Below, piece after piece: positions 1-6,626 of a stretch of 12,232 bases of DNA. Within the stretch, counting starts at the first letter, position 1. Every line of letters starts with the position of its first letter. The notes under the pieces were generated by a model that saw only the letters and a program-made list of their open reading frames with translations, ran no database searches and was not told the origin of the DNA. The position numbers and the translations under genes are program-made. The stretch spans positions 1 through 12,232 of the forward strand of contig URTD01000043.1 of the NCBI GenBank assembly GCA_900550735.1. The letters run 5' to 3'. The DNA is from an uncultured Collinsella sp. Its GTDB lineage: Bacteria; Actinomycetota; Coriobacteriia; Coriobacteriales; Coriobacteriaceae.

Positions 1-337
1 ATGGCGCCACCTTGCGCACGAGACTGAACAGGGCGAAGATGCCGCCTTCGTTGTGGTTGTCGGCCTTCATGGCGATTACCACGTACTTGACCGTGGTCAC
101 GAGCGTCATGGTCCAGATGACGAGCGAAAGCGCGCCCAGGATCATGTCCTCGCTGACGGTACCGATGCCGCCGTTGTTGGCGACGATTGATTTCATGGTG
201 TACATGGGGCTCGTGCCGATGTCGCCATAGACGACGCCGAGCGTTACGAGCAGCATGCCAGCGGAGAGGGGGATGGCTCCGTGCCCGCCTTGCCCGCGCT
301 GGTCTTGGAGGTTTGCCTCCAGTTTATTGTGTGCCAC
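1..337 (-). CDS. kup: Kup-family potassium uptake transporter, N-terminal part (cut by window edge)
   Basis: The minus strand reads open from a GTG at 337 to the window edge, giving the first 112 residues of a Kup/HAK/KUP low-affinity K+ symporter of the inner membrane. Visible family signatures are GVVYGDIGTSPMYT at residues 35-48, in the first membrane segment, and ADNHNEGGIFAL at about 92-103, matching the loop after the second segment. The start was chosen because AAGGGAG (343-349) lies 5 nt before the GTG at 337. An in-frame ATG at 355 would add six residues but has no ribosome binding site. About 500 further residues should lie beyond the left edge. It is transcribed in the same direction as the EamA gene upstream of it, across a 157-nt gap holding a palindrome. 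The family call is secure from the signatures; symport with protons is known for the family and not shown here. Confidence 0.93.
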   Translation of the reverse strand, partial: MAHNKLEANLQDQRGQGGHGAIPLSAGMLLVTLGVVYGDIGTSPMYTMKSIVANNGGIGTVSEDMILGALSLVIWTMTLVTTVKYVVIAMKADNHNEGGIFALFSLVRKVAP

Positions 338-436
338 GAGGACTCCCTTAGACATCCGGTTATCTGTCTAGGACAAAAAACTTTATGCCGTCTTTATACA
401 TACAAGAGCAGTTTGGCACATCGGGTTATTTTAGAC

Positions 437-460
437 AATAATCCTCAGCTGGGGATTATT
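437..460. promoter_or_regulatory. 24-bp near-perfect palindrome upstream of kup
   Basis: The arms are AATAATCCTCAG (437-448) and CTGGGGATTATT (449-460), symmetric apart from one T/G position. It lies in the 157-nt gap between the end of the minus-strand exporter gene and the kup start. On the minus strand it is followed by GTCTAAAAT rather than a run of T, so it is a poor rho-independent terminator. Its symmetry and position about 100 nt ahead of kup fit a protein-binding operator better. No recognisable regulator consensus was identified. A smaller dyad, TGTCTAGGACA (365-375), lies nearer to the kup start. Confidence 0.4.
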
Positions 461-494
461 TATCTACGCAGGTAGCATTTCAAAGCAGGGGCTT

Positions 495-1406
495 TTAAGC
501 ACGTACTGTCTGGGCGATGCCAGCCTTGGCGTTTGCGCGTTTGCCGGCGAGTTCGCAAAAAATCGCGCCGCCGATGATAAGCGCGGCACCCATCAGGCGG
601 ACCGGTGTTATGGCTTCGCCCAAAAGGACGGCCGAGAACACGACGGCCGAAAGCGGCTCGAGGTAGCCGACGACCGCGACGGTCTGGACGGGCAGCTTGG
701 CGACGGCGCTAAAGTAGAGCAGGCAACCGATGCCGGTGTTGATGACGCCGAGCATGACGACGGCGCGCCAATCAATACTGGCGGCGACGCCGGCGGACAG
801 GAATGAGGGAGCGCCCTGCGTGATGAGCGTGAGGACCAGCGCGGTCACAAAGGCGGCGCTCACCTGGAGCGTGGAGTTCTCGAGGCCTTCGATGTGTGGC
901 GCACCCTTGCTAGCGATGACCATCAGCGCATAGCAAAATGCCGAGGCGATACCGCAGACGATACCCGCAATGGGCATATTGCCGCCTAGACCTTGCGCTG
1001 CAATGAGAAAAGCACCACAAGCAACGGCGACAAAGCCGGCGATTTTGCCGCCGGTCAGCTTTTCGCCAAAGATGAGCGGGGAGAGCGCCATAACGATGAT
1101 GGGGCCACAGTAGTACAGCAGCGAGGATACGCCGACGCCGATCGTCTGGTAGGCGCGGAACAGAAAAATCCAGCTGGCGCCCAGCGCGGCTCCCGAGAGA
1201 AGGAGTGCTGCGGCTTCGCGGGGACGAGATGGCGCCTGCAGTTTATGGCGTTGGGTGATGACAAGGATAGTGACAAGCGAGAGGGCGCCCAAAAACGTGC
1301 GCAGTAGCACGATATCGGAGCTCGGCAGTGCGATGGCGGCGGCGATGATGCCGTTGGAGCCAAACAATAGCAATGCTGCTAAGTACGTAAACAGTCCGTT
1401 GTTCAT
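495..1406 (-). CDS. EamA/DMT-superfamily transporter (drug/metabolite exporter-like)
   Basis: This 303-residue protein is almost entirely hydrophobic with about ten predicted membrane segments, the standard layout of a two-repeat EamA permease. The duplicated repeat is visible at the end of each half: FGEKLTGGKIAGFVAVACG near residues 113-131 and LGEAITPVRLMGAALIIGG near 262-280, both showing the family's GE-x(7)-G signature. A charged stretch at 52-63 (QRHKLQAPSRPR) would be a cytoplasmic loop. The ATG at 1406 is preceded by AGAGGGG about 10 nt upstream. The gene is divergent from a LysR regulator with a dyad between them, a common arrangement for a LysR-controlled exporter. Family members export amino acids, metabolites or drugs across the inner membrane, and the substrate here cannot be inferred. 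No convincing terminator follows the stop; only the palindrome at 437-460 lies beyond. Confidence 0.88.
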   Translation of the reverse strand: MNNGLFTYLAALLLFGSNGIIAAAIALPSSDIVLLRTFLGALSLVTILVITQRHKLQAPSRPREAAALLLSGAALGASWIFLFRAYQTIGVGVSSLLYYCGPIIVMALSPLIFGEKLTGGKIAGFVAVACGAFLIAAQGLGGNMPIAGIVCGIASAFCYALMVIASKGAPHIEGLENSTLQVSAAFVTALVLTLITQGAPSFLSAGVAASIDWRAVVMLGVINTGIGCLLYFSAVAKLPVQTVAVVGYLEPLSAVVFSAVLLGEAITPVRLMGAALIIGGAIFCELAGKRANAKAGIAQTVRA

Positions 1407-1429
1407 GCGCTGACATCCCCTCTATATCC

Positions 1430-1452
1430 GAACATGTTCACTATGGGTGAAC
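1430..1452. promoter_or_regulatory. Probable LysR operator in the divergent intergenic region
   Basis: A perfect 10-bp palindrome GAACATGTTC (1430-1439) overlaps an inverted repeat GTTCAC-TATGG-GTGAAC (1436-1452). The inner part, T1438 to A1450, fits the T-N11-A LysR box with dyad symmetry. It lies between the divergent exporter and LysR genes, upstream of a TATAAT at 1474-1479, so it would overlap or abut the -35 region of the LysR promoter. This suits autorepression and control of the exporter. The assignment to the adjacent regulator is inferred from position. Confidence 0.55.
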
Positions 1453-1479
1453 TGGCTTTAGAAGAAAAGCGAATATAAT
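1451..1479 (+). promoter_or_regulatory. Promoter of the LysR gene at 1525
   Basis: A perfect -10 hexamer TATAAT lies at 1474-1479. The best-spaced -35 candidate is ACTGGC (1451-1456) with a 17-nt spacer, a poor match to TTGACA. The predicted transcription start is near 1486, about 40 nt before the GTG start. The weak -35 overlaps the right arm of the dyad at 1436-1452, as expected for an autoregulated LysR promoter. Confidence 0.45.
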
Positions 1480-1524
1480 GCATGGAAAACATGACAAAAA
1501 CTCATGCAAGGGCGGGGACGTGCC

Positions 1525-2382
1525 GTGGAGACCAATATCCAAAAGATGCAGGTGCTGCTCGAGACCGTGCGCGCCGGCAGTTTTACGCGCGCCGCCGAGC
1601 GGCTGAGCTATTCGCAGTCGGGCGTGAGCCGTATGGTGGCCGATCTTGAGGCCGATTGGGGCTTTAAGGTGCTCGACCGCAGTCGCGAGGGCGTAGTGCT
1701 TTCTGCCGACGGGCGGCAGGTCATGCCGGCTGTCGAGGCGCTCTGTGAGGAATTCACTCGCCTGCAGCGACGCGTGGATAAGATGCGTGGGCTCATGCGC
1801 GGCAAAATCTGCATCGGTACGTTTTCGAGCGTGGCGACCCACGTGCTGCCGCCGGTGATTGCGCGCTTTCGCGCCGATCATCCGGATGTTGATTACGAGC
1901 TGCTGATGGGTGATTACTCCGAGATTGAGCAATGGGTGGCGGAAGGCCGCTGCGACCTGGGTTTTATCCCGCGTGAGCCACGCGGTGCTGGCATGGCGTC
2001 GCGGCCGTTGGCGCAAGACGAGCTGATGGCCGTGGTGCCGGCAGATTCTTTGCTTGCCACGGCGGAGGTCGTCTCTCTTGCCGATTTAGCCAACGAGCAG
2101 TTTATTCTGCTAGAACGCGGCACCGATGATGAGATTACGCCGCTGTTCCGTCGGGCGGGACTGACGGTGTGCTCCAAGCTGTCGACCTGGGATGACTATG
2201 CGATTATGGCCATGGTCGAGGACGGCCTGGGCGTGAGCATTCTTCCCGCGCTCATCTTGCGCCGCTGTCAGTTCGATGTTGCCGTGCGACCACTCGAGGG
2301 ACATCCCCATCGGCAGATCAATGCGATATATCGCACGGCTGACGTTTCGCTTGCCGCCGCTCGATTCCTTGAATACCTCTAA
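1525..2382 (+). CDS. LysR-family transcriptional regulator (divergent from EamA exporter)
   Basis: A 285-residue cytoplasmic DNA-binding regulator. Residues 1-60 form the winged helix-turn-helix; the stretch SFTRAAERLSYSQSGVSRMV is the classic LysR recognition segment, followed by LEADWGFKVLDRS. After a linker helix, a periplasmic-binding-protein-like effector domain begins near residue 90 (GKICIGTFSS) and runs to the end, with the typical GLGVSILP near the C-terminus. I chose the GTG at 1525 because GGGCGGGGA (1510-1518) lies 6 nt upstream; the ATG at 1504 would add seven residues and has no clear ribosome binding site. Divergence from the exporter and the intergenic dyad suggest that it controls that exporter and itself. 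The inducer is unknown. Confidence 0.9.
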   Translation: METNIQKMQVLLETVRAGSFTRAAERLSYSQSGVSRMVADLEADWGFKVLDRSREGVVLSADGRQVMPAVEALCEEFTRLQRRVDKMRGLMRGKICIGTFSSVATHVLPPVIARFRADHPDVDYELLMGDYSEIEQWVAEGRCDLGFIPREPRGAGMASRPLAQDELMAVVPADSLLATAEVVSLADLANEQFILLERGTDDEITPLFRRAGLTVCSKLSTWDDYAIMAMVEDGLGVSILPALILRRCQFDVAVRPLEGHPHRQINAIYRTADVSLAAARFLEYL

Positions 2383-2441
2383 ACGCGTACACGCCATTGT
2401 CCGCTTTGGGCAAATCTCGGAGTCCGGTACATTTTCTTATG

Positions 2442-2523
2442 AAATTGAACTTTCGAATGAGGTACGGCGCTATACTGCTTGCTAAATTGAACCTTGGTTC
2501 AATTCGTGTTCTATAAATTGAAC
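2442..2523. promoter_or_regulatory. Array of AATTGAAC half-sites, candidate operator for the HTH-aminotransferase gene
   Basis: AAATTGAAC occurs three times on the plus strand at 2442-2450, 2484-2492 and 2515-2523. The middle copy is paired with an inverted copy to give AATTGAACC-TT-GGTTCAATT (2485-2504), arms of 9 bp around a 2-nt centre. The direct copies are 42 and 31 bp apart, close to four and three helical turns, so all face the same side of DNA. A TATACT (2471-2476) just upstream of the dyad is the best -10, placing the dyad over the predicted transcription start, a repressor-like position. The XRE-type domain encoded just downstream is the obvious candidate ligand. Confidence 0.6.
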
Positions 2524-2544
2524 TTTGCCAGCAAGGAGGTTCCT

Positions 2545-4065
2545 GTGGCCCAAGAGACGTTTTGCGATCGCCTGCGACAGACTATGTCCAATCGCGACGT
2601 TCGCCAGTCGGACGTAATCCGCGTATCGGAGATGCTCGGCAAAAAACTCGGCAAGAGTCAGATGAGCCAATATGTGAGCGGCAAGACGATCCCGCGGCGC
2701 GATGTGGCTGAGCTGCTCGCCCGTATTTTGGAGGTCGATGTTACCTGGCTGCTTGCCGGCGACGCCGATCAAGGCGAGGCATCATCACCCCGCAACGATT
2801 CCAAGCCCGAACCCCATCCCTCAGCTCAAATTGCAAGGAGCACCACCATGCGTACTTTTTCTAAATCCACCAAGCTCGATAACGTCCTGTATGACGTGCG
2901 CGGTCCCGTCGTCGACGAGGCCGCCCGTATGGAGGACGAGGGCGAGCGCATCCTCAAGCTCAATATCGGCAACCCGGCGCCCTTCGGTTTCCGCACGCCC
3001 GATGAGGTCATCAAGGACATGCGCCAGCAGCTGCCCGACTGCGAAGGCTATTCCAACTCGCGTGGCCTGTTCTCCGCGCGCAAGGCGATCATGCAGTATT
3101 CGCAGATCAAAGGCCTGCCCAACGTTCAGATGGAGCATATCTACACGGGCAACGGCGTGTCCGAGCTCATTCAGCTTTCGATGAACGCGCTGCTCGACAA
3201 CGGCGACGAGATTCTGATCCCCAGCCCCGACTATCCGCTCTGGACGGCGTGCGCAACCCTTGCCGGCGGTCATCCCGTACATTATCTGTGCGATGAGCAG
3301 GCGGATTGGTATCCCGACTTGGAGGATATGGAGTCCAAGATTACGAGCGCGACCAAAGCCCTCGTCATCATCAACCCCAACAACCCTACGGGTTCCGTCT
3401 ATCCGCGCGAGGTGCTCGAGGGCATCGTCGAGATTGCACGCAGGCATCAGCTGATGATCTTTGCCGATGAGATCTACGACCGCCTGTGCATGGACGGCTA
3501 CGAGCACGTCTCGATTGCCTCGCTCGCCCCCGACCTGCCCTGCGTCACCTTTAGCGGCCTTTCCAAGTCGCACATGATCGCGGGCTATCGTATTGGCTGG
3601 ATGGTGCTTTCGGGCAACCAGCGCTGCATGAGCGACTTCATCATGGGCGTCAACATGCTCTCTAACATGCGCCTGTGCTCCAACGTGCCGGCCCAGTCGA
3701 TCGTCCAGACGGCACTCGGTGGCCATCAGTCCGTCAACGACTACATCCGTCCCGGCGGCCGTGTCTACGAGCAGCGCAACTTTGTGTATGAGGCGCTCAA
3801 CAAGATCGACGGCATCTCGGTGGTTAAGCCGCGTGCGGCGTTCTACATCTTCCCCAAGATGGATGTTAAAAAGTTCAACATCACCGATGACGAGCAGTTC
3901 GCCCTTGACCTGCTGCACGAGAAGAAGATCCTGATCACGCGCGGCGGCGGCTTCAACTGGGCTGAGCCCGACCACTTCCGCATCGTGTACCTGCCGCGCA
4001 TGGAAGTACTCAAAGAGTCCCTTGAAGACCTCGCCGACTTCTTTGACCATTACCGTCAATCATAA
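2545..4065 (+). CDS. alaA: XRE-type HTH domain fused to AlaA-type alanine aminotransferase
   Basis: A 506-residue two-domain protein. Residues 1-71 resemble an XRE/Cro helix-turn-helix domain (recognition region KSQMSQYVSGKTIPRRDVAELL). A polar, Pro/Ser-rich linker follows to residue 101. Residues 102-506 are a complete class I PLP-dependent aminotransferase closely resembling E. coli AlaA: LKLNIGNPAPFGF, GNGVSELIQ, PSPDYPLWTA, INPNNPTG, FADEIYD and GLSKSHMIAGYRIGW, with the Schiff-base lysine at 341. The reaction expected is pyruvate plus glutamate to alanine plus 2-oxoglutarate in the cytosol. The GTG at 2545 was chosen because AAGGAGG lies 5 nt before it; a TTG at 2494 lies in the operator dyad. 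Inside the gene, AAGGAG (2835-2840) precedes an in-frame ATG at 2848, which would give a free 405-residue AlaA, the length of the E. coli enzyme. Either a fusion, a free enzyme or both could be made. Confidence 0.9.
   Translation: MAQETFCDRLRQTMSNRDVRQSDVIRVSEMLGKKLGKSQMSQYVSGKTIPRRDVAELLARILEVDVTWLLAGDADQGEASSPRNDSKPEPHPSAQIARSTTMRTFSKSTKLDNVLYDVRGPVVDEAARMEDEGERILKLNIGNPAPFGFRTPDEVIKDMRQQLPDCEGYSNSRGLFSARKAIMQYSQIKGLPNVQMEHIYTGNGVSELIQLSMNALLDNGDEILIPSPDYPLWTACATLAGGHPVHYLCDEQADWYPDLEDMESKITSATKALVIINPNNPTGSVYPREVLEGIVEIARRHQLMIFADEIYDRLCMDGYEHVSIASLAPDLPCVTFSGLSKSHMIAGYRIGWMVLSGNQRCMSDFIMGVNMLSNMRLCSNVPAQSIVQTALGGHQSVNDYIRPGGRVYEQRNFVYEALNKIDGISVVKPRAAFYIFPKMDVKKFNITDDEQFALDLLHEKKILITRGGGFNWAEPDHFRIVYLPRMEVLKESLEDLADFFDHYRQS
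2835..2850 (+). promoter_or_regulatory. Internal ribosome binding site and ATG for stand-alone AlaA
   Basis: AAGGAG (2835-2840), a 7-nt spacer CACCACC, then ATG (2848-2850) lie inside the HTH-aminotransferase gene and in its frame. The ATG opens MRTFSKSTKLDNVLYDVRGP, which aligns with the natural N-terminus of E. coli AlaA. The quality of the site and its exact placement at the domain junction suggest that it is used, or that it is the relic of a once separate gene. Whether internal initiation happens cannot be told from sequence. Confidence 0.6.
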
Positions 4066-4092
4066 CGACAGAGATAGATAGTCTGTCATTTA

Positions 4093-4128
4093 ACGGGCGG
4101 CCCGTAACAGATTCGGGTCGCCCGTTTT
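4093..4128 (+). terminator. Rho-independent terminator after the HTH-AlaA gene
   Basis: ACGGGCGGCCCG (4093-4104) pairs over 12 positions, one of them G-U, with CGGGTCGCCCGT (4114-4125) across a 9-nt loop, followed by TTT and a mixed T-rich tail. A smaller hairpin, GACAGA (4067-4072) with TCTGTC (4082-4087), lies between the stop codon and this stem. It separates the aminotransferase transcript from the operon that begins near 4271. Confidence 0.9.
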
Positions 4129-4198
4129 CTGTTAAAGCTCGCGTTGTCGGCGTCTCGATCGTTTGGGCGAGTGGGAATCGCGTGTGAACGGAAAACTA

Positions 4199-4235
4199 TA
4201 TTCCAAAATGGAATACAGTGTGCTTCAACTGGAAT
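4199..4235. promoter_or_regulatory. LysR-type box upstream of the hydrolase-PTS operon
   Basis: TATTCCA-AAA-TGGAATA (4199-4215) is a perfect inverted repeat with 7-bp arms, and T4201 to A4213 satisfies T-N11-A. A further half-site TGGAAT lies at 4230-4235, exactly 21 bp (two helical turns) from the TGGAAT in the dyad. The dyad centre at 4207 is about 64 bp upstream of the predicted start near 4271, the usual position of a LysR recognition site, with the half-site near the -35 element as an activation site would be. The convergent LysR gene at 9501-10424 is the nearest candidate regulator; that link is an inference. Confidence 0.6.
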
Positions 4236-4264
4236 TGATGTCCGTGTGTCCGCTTTTTTAGAAT
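4235..4264 (+). promoter_or_regulatory. Promoter of the hydrolase-PTS operon
   Basis: A -35 hexamer TTGATG (4235-4240) and -10 hexamer TAGAAT (4259-4264) are separated by 18 nt, each with two mismatches or fewer to sigma-70 consensus. The predicted start near 4271 leaves a leader of about 26 nt before the amidohydrolase ATG. The upstream dyad and half-site suggest activator control. Confidence 0.55.
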
Positions 4265-4296
4265 GTTCTCGACAAGATGAAAGGCGGTCCCCACCA

Positions 4297-5331
4297 ATGA
4301 TTATCGATGCAAATTCCTACTGGTTTGACGAGCGCATCTTCCATGACGAGACACTCTGTGAACAGTTTTTGGCCGAGGTGCCCCGCGCTTACGACACCGA
4401 GGGCTACCTGACCGTAAGCCCCACGGGCAAGCGACAGATTGTGATCGAAAAGCCCGCTGGCTTCCCAGGCCTCAACTATATCGAGGGAGACTACACCCTT
4501 GAGAAGCGTCTGGCAGACATGGACGAGGCGGGGGTCGATAAAGCGATTCTCAAGCTCCCCGGCTGCCATGAGTGGATGTCGCTCGAGATGTGCCGGCGTT
4601 TCAACGACGGTATGGCTGCTGACGCGAAGGCGTCAAGTGGCCGTCTGATTCCGCTTGTCGCCGTGCCGCCCTTTGGCACCAAAGCGAATTTGGAGGAGCT
4701 CGACCGCAGGCTCGACGATGGTTTTGCGGGTGTGCAGCTCTGCGCTCACTACGGCAAGCGCTATCTCGACGACCAGGTCTTCTCGAGCTTTTTCGAGCAC
4801 CTGAACGAACGCCATGTCACCGTTTACGTGCACCATGTTCCCGTGCCGGTCGAGAACGAATCGCTTCTCGCGTACGACAACCTTCGCCGCTCTTATGGCC
4901 GCTGCGTCGACCAAACTACGGCGATCGGCCGAGAGATCTTTGGCGATTTCTTTGAACGCTACCCCAATATCAAGATGGTCCACTCCATGCTCGGCGGCGC
5001 ATACTTTGCGTTTAAGGAGATGCTGCTGCCTCATGGTCCCAAGCGCCCTGATGCTTCTGGCCGTTTTCAGGTCGATACCGAGATCGTTTCCAGGCGCCTC
5101 GAGAACAACATCTATTTCGACATGTCCCATGCTCAGCCTTGGGGCAAGACACTCCTTGCCTGCGCGGTTGACGTGCTGGGTGCAGACCATATTGTTTTTG
5201 GCACGAGCTATCCCGTTAAACGCGAGTGGCTCACCGAGGGTGTCGCCTGCGTTCGCGCTGCAAATCTGAGCGATACAGACAGCGACCTTGTGCTTGGCGG
5301 TACGGCGCAGCAACTGTACGGTGTCGAGTGA
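4297..5331 (+). CDS. Amidohydrolase-2-like protein lacking most canonical metal ligands
   Basis: A 344-residue cytosolic protein of the amidohydrolase (ACMSD-like, metal-dependent TIM barrel) type, recognised by RLADMDEAGVDKAIL at 71-85, RLIPLVAVPP at 116-125, VYVHH at 176-180, FFERYPNIKMVHSMLGG at 218-234 and FGTSYP at 301-306. Active family members bind metal through HxH near the N-terminus, a mid-barrel His and a late Asp. Here the HxH positions read Asn6 and Tyr8 (IDANSYW) and the late Asp of the usual FGSDYP is Ser304; only the His at 179/180 and His229 remain. It may be a metal-independent or non-catalytic relative. The ATG at 4297 follows AAAGGCGG by 9 nt; longer in-frame starts upstream run into the operator. 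It is first in the operon, with 26 nt before the next gene. The substrate is unknown. Confidence 0.8.
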   Translation: MIIDANSYWFDERIFHDETLCEQFLAEVPRAYDTEGYLTVSPTGKRQIVIEKPAGFPGLNYIEGDYTLEKRLADMDEAGVDKAILKLPGCHEWMSLEMCRRFNDGMAADAKASSGRLIPLVAVPPFGTKANLEELDRRLDDGFAGVQLCAHYGKRYLDDQVFSSFFEHLNERHVTVYVHHVPVPVENESLLAYDNLRRSYGRCVDQTTAIGREIFGDFFERYPNIKMVHSMLGGAYFAFKEMLLPHGPKRPDASGRFQVDTEIVSRRLENNIYFDMSHAQPWGKTLLACAVDVLGADHIVFGTSYPVKREWLTEGVACVRAANLSDTDSDLVLGGTAQQLYGVE

Positions 5332-5357
5332 GCGGCAATCAGAGGGGAGTATCTGCC

Positions 5358-6626
5358 ATGGACGAAGGAGAGATGAGGGCTGGGGCCGCTCGTGTGGCCA
5401 TCGATCTTGGGGACGTGTTGCCGTTCGACGGTTTCGACGAACTCCGTCATGAGGTCTTCGCCCGTGCCCTTATCATCGAGGGGACGGGGCGACGCGCCTG
5501 CGTCCTTTCGCTTGAGGTCACCTCGATCGCTCCGGCTCTACTCGCCGATCTGCGTGAGGTTGTTGAGGATGCCGCCAATTGCAGCGGTGCTTATTCTTGG
5601 GTGGTTCCTACCCACACGTTTTCCATGCCTCACGTCCGCACTCCCGGGCATCTTGCCGACGATGCTGCCCGCAATCGCAACGAGCGCTATCGCGCAGCGC
5701 TCGTCGCTGCCGCCCGCACGGCTGTCGAGCGCGCTGTTGCGGGCATTCGCTCTGCCACGCTCGCCGCTGTGGAGGGCGAATGCCCCGTGAACGTTAATCG
5801 CGACATTGAGACGCCTGCCGGCTGGTGGTTGGGCTCGAATCCCAGGGGGTTTGCCGACCACACGATGCCCGTACTCGCCATAAGGGATGCCGGGGGCGAG
5901 TATGTTGCCGTGCTCGCGACGGCGGACGTTCAGTCCTCCGTGCTCGACGGGTCGCGCGACTCCGAGGGGAGGCGCATGGCGAGCGGAGACCTCTTTGGTT
6001 TTGCCGCCATGTCACTCGAGCGCGAGCTGGGCGGCGTTGCCCTGTTGCTGCCAGGCGCCGCGGGCGACCAAGGTCCGGCGGAGCGCGCCATGAACGTCAT
6101 GTTCGATGCGGCCGGCGTTAAGCAGACGGTCGATGCCCATGAGGACGGATACCGCATGCTGCACCAGCAGGGGCAGGCCTTGGGCGATGCTTTGATCGAG
6201 GCCGCTCGCATGGCGCGTAAGGATGACGCTACCGGCATCGGTGCCCGCACGGTCGACGTTCTCCTGCCCGCTCAGACACGCGCCGATTTTCACTCTTTGG
6301 CTCCGCACCGAACGTATGAGTTTCATGCCGCTGGCGAGCAGCGCACGAGGGTCTATCTACTCCGGCTGGGAAACGTCGAGCTTGTCGGCGTACAACCCGA
6401 GGTCTCGAGTGCATTCGGCGCCACTGTGCGCGCCGCTCGGTCCGGCTCTGTGTTCTTTGCCACGCTCGTCAACGGCGGACAGAAGTACCTGCCGGCCCCC
6501 GATGCGTACGAGAAAATCACCTATGAGGCCATGAACTCCGGCTTTGCCGCCGGCTCCCATGAGCGCCTCCTCCAAACCATCCTTGCCGCTTTGAACGCGG
6601 CGCGACAAAAAGGAGAACTTGCATGA
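5358..6626 (+). CDS. Neutral/alkaline ceramidase-like protein, degenerate active site
   Basis: A 422-residue protein that looks like the N-terminal catalytic domain of neutral/alkaline non-lysosomal ceramidases. It shows an opening AGAARVAID, THTFSMPH at 85-92 (compare the family's THTHSGPH), VNRDI at 146-150, GAAGDQGP at 233-240, VQPEVSSAFG near 345-354 and a Tyr-rich C-terminal motif (GQKYLPAPDAY). His86 and Glu348 are kept. The second family His is lost, the aligned segment reading LATADVQSS, and the nucleophile Ser of GDxS is Gly239. Catalysis by the usual mechanism is therefore doubtful. There is no signal peptide and no C-terminal Ig-like domain, so it should be cytosolic. The ATG at 5358 has AGAGGGGAG 8 nt upstream. 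Its stop overlaps the next start (ATGA at 6623), implying translational coupling and perhaps a complex with the paralogue downstream. Confidence 0.75.
   Translation: MDEGEMRAGAARVAIDLGDVLPFDGFDELRHEVFARALIIEGTGRRACVLSLEVTSIAPALLADLREVVEDAANCSGAYSWVVPTHTFSMPHVRTPGHLADDAARNRNERYRAALVAAARTAVERAVAGIRSATLAAVEGECPVNVNRDIETPAGWWLGSNPRGFADHTMPVLAIRDAGGEYVAVLATADVQSSVLDGSRDSEGRRMASGDLFGFAAMSLERELGGVALLLPGAAGDQGPAERAMNVMFDAAGVKQTVDAHEDGYRMLHQQGQALGDALIEAARMARKDDATGIGARTVDVLLPAQTRADFHSLAPHRTYEFHAAGEQRTRVYLLRLGNVELVGVQPEVSSAFGATVRAARSGSVFFATLVNGGQKYLPAPDAYEKITYEAMNSGFAAGSHERLLQTILAALNAARQKGELA

Noticed and set aside
12..475. Two short plus-strand open frames at 12-230 and 281-475
   Set aside because: The first is antisense to kup. 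The second starts inside kup and runs through the intergenic palindrome; neither has a ribosome binding site or a recognisable product.
1441..2016. A 191-residue open frame opposite the first LysR gene
   Set aside because: It overlaps the LysR promoter and HTH region, has no motif and no ribosome binding site.
2821..4059. A 412-residue open frame antisense to the AlaA domain
   Set aside because: It mirrors the codon bias of the recognised aminotransferase on the other strand, has no ribosome binding site and shows no family motif.
4067..4087. Hairpin GACAGA/TCTGTC as a separate terminator
   Set aside because: The 6-bp stem has an 8-nt loop and no T-run; the stronger stem at 4093-4125 is the terminator.
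4144..4296. Longer in-frame N-terminus for the amidohydrolase
   Set aside because: It would translate through the predicted operator and promoter; the ATG at 4297 begins the conserved beta strand and has a ribosome binding site.
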